Of a stretch of DNA of 64,000 nucleotides, positions 60,441 to 64,000 are shown in pieces. This DNA comes from Sedimenticola thiotaurini. GTDB taxonomy: Bacteria; Pseudomonadota; Gammaproteobacteria; Chromatiales; Chromatiaceae. Below the pieces are notes generated by a model. That model saw only the letters and a list, made by a program, of their open reading frames with translations, was not told where the DNA came from and did not search any database. Positions within the stretch are counted from its first letter, which is position 1; each line of letters starts with the position of its first letter. The stretch is taken from contig NZ_CP011412.1 in assembly GCF_001007875.1 (NCBI RefSeq), positions 248,001 to 312,000 of the forward strand, written 5' to 3'. Made by a program: the position numbers and the translations under genes.

Positions 60441-61131
60441 GTGAGATTCCGTAGGAAAAAACCTGCTGTGAGAGTGGACTATTATACACCAAAGCGAGTG
60501 GTCCGGGGTCGGCGAGGATGCTGTTACCGGTCAACAATAACCCCCGGGGAAATGTAGTTTGTCTTTTTTCGCTGTTCGACTAAATGTAGGGAGGAGTGCG
60601 ACCCTGAATAGGTGATGCCATGTTGGTTTTCGATGAACCGGTGTTGTCTCTGATTGTCTGTTTTGTGACCCGGGGAGGGACGCTTGAAGCGCCTGAACGG
60701 CCGGCTTTGCAATCCCGGACAGGGCGAATAGGGTGTGACCCGGCAACCCTGCCGGGTGGAAGGGTGATCAGACAGATAAACCCCGGTGATGCCGTATACC
60801 GGAAGCCGGGGCCAAACCGGGGGGCATCGGCTGGGGCTGTTGTCCGGGGTGGTGCGGATTGCAGGGAATACCTCCAGGTGGGTCTGGCACTGTGGCGGTG
60901 CCAGGGGCAGCCGCGTCAACTGGCGGGACTGCGGGAGCTCAACGCCTATCGCAGTGCCAGGAATCAACCACTGTAGCTGTTGCTTCAACCACACCCTGAT
61001 TCCGAGTGAAGAAAAGTCCTGAACACCGGGTTCATGGCGACCAGCCAAACACATACCGGTGCAGGGGTGTTCCGGTCAACACAAATCCCTATAATCCAGT
61101 GAACCTGTTTTTGTATTGTCCGGGACTCCAT
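60441..61131. other. Long leader/intergenic region before the DmeF-like gene, with hairpins
   Basis: 691 bases without a supported gene. It is GC-rich and contains a 7-base stem hairpin ACCCGGC/GCCGGGT (60738-60757) and further CCCCGG/CCGGGG pairing at about 60782-60821. Possible reasons are a structured leader or a decayed gene. A 118-codon frame on the plus strand (60620-60976) has no convincing product. Confidence 0.4.
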
Positions 61132-62097
61132 ATGCATACCCACTCGCTGGAACAGTGGCGCCACAACCACGACTTCAATTCAGATACTTCGGAAGGGGAG
61201 CACCGCACCCGACTGGTGGTTGTGCTGACCGTAGTGACCATGGTGGTGGAGATCGGGGCAGGTTATCTGTTCGGTTCCATGGCCCTGCTGGCCGACGGTT
61301 GGCATATGGGTACGCATGTGGCGGCTCTGGGCATCTCCCTGTTTGCCTATCGATACGCACGGCTCAATGCACATAACCCGCGTTTCAGTTTTGGCACCGG
61401 AAAAGTCACCGCTTTGGGTGGTTTTGCCAGCGCCATTACCCTGGTGATGGTGGCACTGCTGATGGGAGTGGAGTCTATCAATCGGTTGCTCTCACCCGAG
61501 TCGATACGTTTTAACGAAGCGATTCTGGTGGCCGTGCTGGGGCTGGTGGTCAACCTGGTCAGTGCCTGGCTGCTGCATGGTGGTTCCGCTGAACATCACC
61601 ATCACGCGGCGGATCATCACGGGCATCACCATCACCAGGATCAGAATCTGCGGGCCGCCTATCTGCATGTGATTGCCGACGCCCTGACCTCTGTACTGGC
61701 CATTGTGGCCCTGTTTGCCGGCAAATACTTCGGCTGGATCTGGATGGATGCAATGATGGGCATGGTCGGCGCCGTTCTGATCACTCGCTGGAGTATGGGC
61801 CTGCTCAAGGATACCAGTAGCGTGCTGCTTGATTCTGTGCCCAGCGCGGATATAGGTCGACGCATTGTGGATGCCATCGAAAAGGAGTCAGACAACCGCA
61901 TTGTAGATCTGCATATCTGGCAACTGGCACCGGGCAGTTACGGTGTCATCATCTCCCTGGTGACCCATGATCCCCGGGACCCGGAACATTACAAGGAGTT
62001 GATCCGGGATATCCACTCTCTGGGCCATGTCACCATCGAGGTGTGTGGCTGTGAGGGCGAGAGTTGTGTCATGCCACCCCGTCAACAGGTACTCTGA
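61132..62097 (+). CDS. dmeF: Cation diffusion facilitator, DmeF-like Co/Ni exporter
   Basis: A 321-residue inner-membrane metal exporter with six helices. The N-terminus is His-rich (MHTHSLEQWRHNHDF). The metal site is shown by GSMALLADGWHMGTH near 45-60 and LHVIADALTSVLAI in helix 5. A loop with a His cluster (HHHHAADHHGHHHHQ, near 155-170) should bind cytosolic metal. The C-terminal domain has a Cys/Gly end (VCGCEGESCV). The layout agrees with DmeF, which exports Co2+ and Ni2+. Start at 61132 is chosen because DmeF begins this way; an upstream in-frame extension is unlike the family. Confidence 0.88.
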   Translation: MHTHSLEQWRHNHDFNSDTSEGEHRTRLVVVLTVVTMVVEIGAGYLFGSMALLADGWHMGTHVAALGISLFAYRYARLNAHNPRFSFGTGKVTALGGFASAITLVMVALLMGVESINRLLSPESIRFNEAILVAVLGLVVNLVSAWLLHGGSAEHHHHAADHHGHHHHQDQNLRAAYLHVIADALTSVLAIVALFAGKYFGWIWMDAMMGMVGAVLITRWSMGLLKDTSSVLLDSVPSADIGRRIVDAIEKESDNRIVDLHIWQLAPGSYGVIISLVTHDPRDPEHYKELIRDIHSLGHVTIEVCGCEGESCVMPPRQQVL

Positions 62098-62266
62098 ACC
62101 GATCAGTCACTGTTGAAAACCTGCTGAACTGAACCGGCATGCTGCAATTGCAACCGGTTATCAGGGGGCGGCGCATCGTCACCAAGCGACATTAAAATCC
62201 CGCATGGAAGAAAACAGCTGTATATTAGCCGGTATCTTTAACAACCGTGGGTGATCAATTGTTGTC

Positions 62267-62542
62267 ATGCCCTCAAACGTTGACAAATTACTGAAGAAAC
62301 ACCGCAACCTGACACAGTCAGATGGTTTGAAAGTGGCCTCCCACGTACAGCGTGAGCAGGGCGACTGGTTGATCAATACGCTGACGATGGATGGACAGTT
62401 GGTACCTTTTGTTTACAAGCGCAAACGCCGCTATAAATCACTCCAGGGGCAGCGGGTGAATGTAACCTACTATCCGGCAGTGGATAGGGTAGCCGGGATC
62501 GAATTTGAAGTTATGAAGGTGGTGCGGATCCGGATTGCCTGA
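62267..62542 (+). CDS. Small conserved protein, unknown
   Basis: A 91-residue basic protein without signal peptide or membrane segments. It opens with a Lys-rich helix (VDKLLKKHRNL) and has a beta-rich centre (GDWLINTLTMDGQLVPFVYK) with a KRKRRY basic patch and the end VAGIEFEVMKVVRIRIA. The pattern suits a small nucleic-acid-binding beta-barrel, but no family name comes to mind. The ATG at 62267 is the only reasonable start. It stands alone between DmeF and the chemoreceptor. Confidence 0.65.
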   Translation: MPSNVDKLLKKHRNLTQSDGLKVASHVQREQGDWLINTLTMDGQLVPFVYKRKRRYKSLQGQRVNVTYYPAVDRVAGIEFEVMKVVRIRIA

Positions 62543-62635
62543 ATCCACCGGCCCCAGCCATCCCTGGTAGGGCAGTCATTTCGGTGGTCTGCAGAAGCGG
62601 GGCGAGCCGGCCCGCTCCGCTTCATGGCGAACGCT

Positions 62636-64000
62636 TTATGTACGGAATTTAGCCGCCATGGCCTGCAGGTCGGCTGCCAGATGGGCTTGCTGGGTGCTGG
62701 CGACAGCGGTCTGTTCCGCTCCCTGGGCTGACTGTACCGAGAGATCGTTGATCGATACGATGTTACGGTTGATCTCTTCAGCCACGGCGCCCTGCTCCTC
62801 GGCTGCGGTGGCGATCTGGGCGTTCATATCCTTGATGCGGGAGACAGCCTGATTGATCTCTTCGAGCGCCTGATCGGCCTGTTCCACCCGGGAGAGGCTG
62901 TGCTCCGCCTTTTCCTGGCCTCGTTGCATGGCTGTGACCGCCTCTCCAGTGCCCTGTTGTAGACGCTCGATCATGGACTGGATCTCCTGAGTGGACTCCT
63001 GGGTTCTCCCGGCCAGGGTGCGAACCTCATCGGCAACCACCGCGAATCCCCGTCCCTGCTCGCCGGCCCGCGCCGCTTCAATGGCCGCATTAAGTGCCAG
63101 CAGATTGGTCTGTTCGGCAATACCCCTGATCACATCCAGTACGCCGCCGATGTTAACGCTCTCGGCTTCCAGGTCATGAATCACCTTTGCCGTCTGCTCC
63201 ACTTCCTGAGCCAGTTCACGGGTGGCATTCAGTGCCTGGCCTGCTACGGTGCGGCCATCGTTGGTGAGACTGTCCGCCTGCAAGGCTGACTGCTCCGCCT
63301 CGGCGGCGTTGCGTGCCACATCCTGCACCGTGGCGGTCATCTCGGTCATGGCGGTGGCGACCTGTTCAGTTTCCGACTGCTGTTGTTTGATGCGAACACT
63401 GGACTCGCCGGTAATCACCGAAGTCTCTTCGGCGGCAGCGGCCAACTGCACGGTTGTGTCGCTCAGCTCCTTGACCACGGTTCTGAATTTGTCGCAGATG
63501 GTATTGAAGGCGTCGGCGATGTCACCCAGTTCATCATGGGAATCATACTGAGAGTGTACGGTCAGGTTGCCGGCGGCTAACTGGCTGGATGTTTCCGTCA
63601 GGTGGGTGACTGCACTGCTGATGCCCTTGATGGTGACCATAGCCAGCAGACTCAGCAGGATGACCCCGACGATCAACAGGACTATGGCGGTATTCAGCAC
63701 AAACTCGTTCTCCGCCCGAGTGTCGTTATAGGTTGCTCTGGCAACATCCAGTTGCTGTTGCCATAACTTCTCTGCCGCCGCGTAAGCCGATTGAAAGGTG
63801 GGGCCGGTCTCTTTCAGCAACTGCAGGTTGGCGGCCTCATATTTTCCTGCCCGGATCAGATCGTCAACCTCTTTCAACCCTTTCTGAACAAAGCTGTTCA
63901 TTTTGTTGGCAAAATCAGATGCCAGGTCTCTCTCTTCTGTCGTCAACTGGGTCTTTAGAATTGCCTGCCAGAGCGTGTTGCTGGTGGCGATATTCTTCTC
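62636..64000 (-). CDS. Methyl-accepting chemotaxis protein, N-terminus cut by the window edge
   Basis: A chemoreceptor whose start lies beyond the right edge; 454 codons are visible and the frame stays open to base 64000. A helical periplasmic sensor of the four-helix type is partly seen, then TM2 ([20 protein letters not shown]), a HAMP domain, and the signalling domain with its CheW-binding tip [20 protein letters not shown] and [18 protein letters not shown]. It ends a few residues after an Ala/Gln-rich stretch and has no CheR-binding pentapeptide. It is a paralogue of the receptor at 26.3-27.9 kb, sharing the tip but not the sensor. Confidence 0.93.
   Translation of the reverse strand, partial: EKNIATSNTLWQAILKTQLTTEERDLASDFANKMNSFVQKGLKEVDDLIRAGKYEAANLQLLKETGPTFQSAYAAAEKLWQQQLDVARATYNDTRAENEFVLNTAIVLLIVGVILLSLLAMVTIKGISSAVTHLTETSSQLAAGNLTVHSQYDSHDELGDIADAFNTICDKFRTVVKELSDTTVQLAAAAEETSVITGESSVRIKQQQSETEQVATAMTEMTATVQDVARNAAEAEQSALQADSLTNDGRTVAGQALNATRELAQEVEQTAKVIHDLEAESVNIGGVLDVIRGIAEQTNLLALNAAIEAARAGEQGRGFAVVADEVRTLAGRTQESTQEIQSMIERLQQGTGEAVTAMQRGQEKAEHSLSRVEQADQALEEINQAVSRIKDMNAQIATAAEEQGAVAEEINRNIVSINDLSVQSAQGAEQTAVASTQQAHLAADLQAMAAKFRT

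Noticed and set aside
60620-60976. 118-codon plus-strand frame
   Set aside because: Weak ribosome site, no family, and the region has hairpins; kept only as part of the unexplained intergenic region.

Overview
The window reads as a piece of chromosome from a moderately GC-rich, free-swimming or host-associated sulfur-oxidising gammaproteobacterium. The inference rests on a soxA-soxX-soxY-soxZ thiosulfate-oxidation locus, a proteobacterial three-gene pyruvate dehydrogenase operon with a PdhR-type repressor and PdhR box, a FadE-type acyl-CoA dehydrogenase, a phasin, two methyl-accepting chemotaxis proteins and several c-di-GMP signalling proteins. Genus cannot be fixed from the sequence alone. 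No rRNA, intact tRNA, insertion sequence, prophage or CRISPR array was seen.

Layout. 0-1.6 kb: the end of a polar amino acid ABC transporter (two permeases), a tiny acidic protein and a periplasmic cytochrome c. 1.8-9.1 kb: aceE-aceF-lpd on the minus strand, divergent from a PdhR-like regulator, with a perfect palindromic operator between them. 9.1-13.2 kb: a REC-GGDEF regulator and a hybrid histidine kinase. 13.6-22.2 kb: an RND efflux adaptor and pump, then sbcD and sbcC, all closely packed. 22.2-25.1 kb: an accessory patch with lower GC, holding a duplicated-motif secreted protein, a small conserved protein, a membrane protein and two ankyrin proteins. 25.2-31.3 kb: a cysteine hydrolase, a chemoreceptor with a good FliA promoter, FadE with a histone-H1-like tail and a DUF3750 lipoprotein. 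31.5-34.3 kb: rubrerythrin, a CCG-type Fe-S protein, an encapsulated-ferritin-like protein and DUF3501. 34.3-41.3 kb: ZIP permease, REC-REC and REC-EAL proteins, phasin, a helix-hairpin-helix/poly-KKE protein, cold-shock and RRM proteins, an EF-hand protein and a retropepsin-like protein.

41.7-47.9 kb is the most interesting region. An NtrB/NtrC-type pair is transcribed away from soxAXYZ, and the gap between them contains a textbook sigma-54 promoter (TGGCAC-N5-TTGCA) 53 bases before soxA, an IHF-like site and a 28-base inverted repeat at enhancer distance. This predicts that thiosulfate oxidation is switched on by a sigma-54 enhancer-binding two-component system. 48.1-52.4 kb holds a SLC13/DASS transporter with internal RCK-C domains and a SulP transporter, plausible sulfate or organic-anion exits and entries that fit the sulfur metabolism.

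52.7-64 kb: a permuted NlpC/P60 hydrolase, pta-ackA with a small trailing gene, divergent formate-tetrahydrofolate ligase, a CPA2 antiporter, a SHOCT peptide, a DmeF-like cobalt/nickel exporter, a small conserved protein and a chemoreceptor cut by the right edge. Together the genes describe carbon entry and overflow through acetyl-CoA (PDH, FadE, Pta-AckA, phasin), periplasmic sulfur oxidation, iron/peroxide handling, metal transport and heavy use of two-component and c-di-GMP control.
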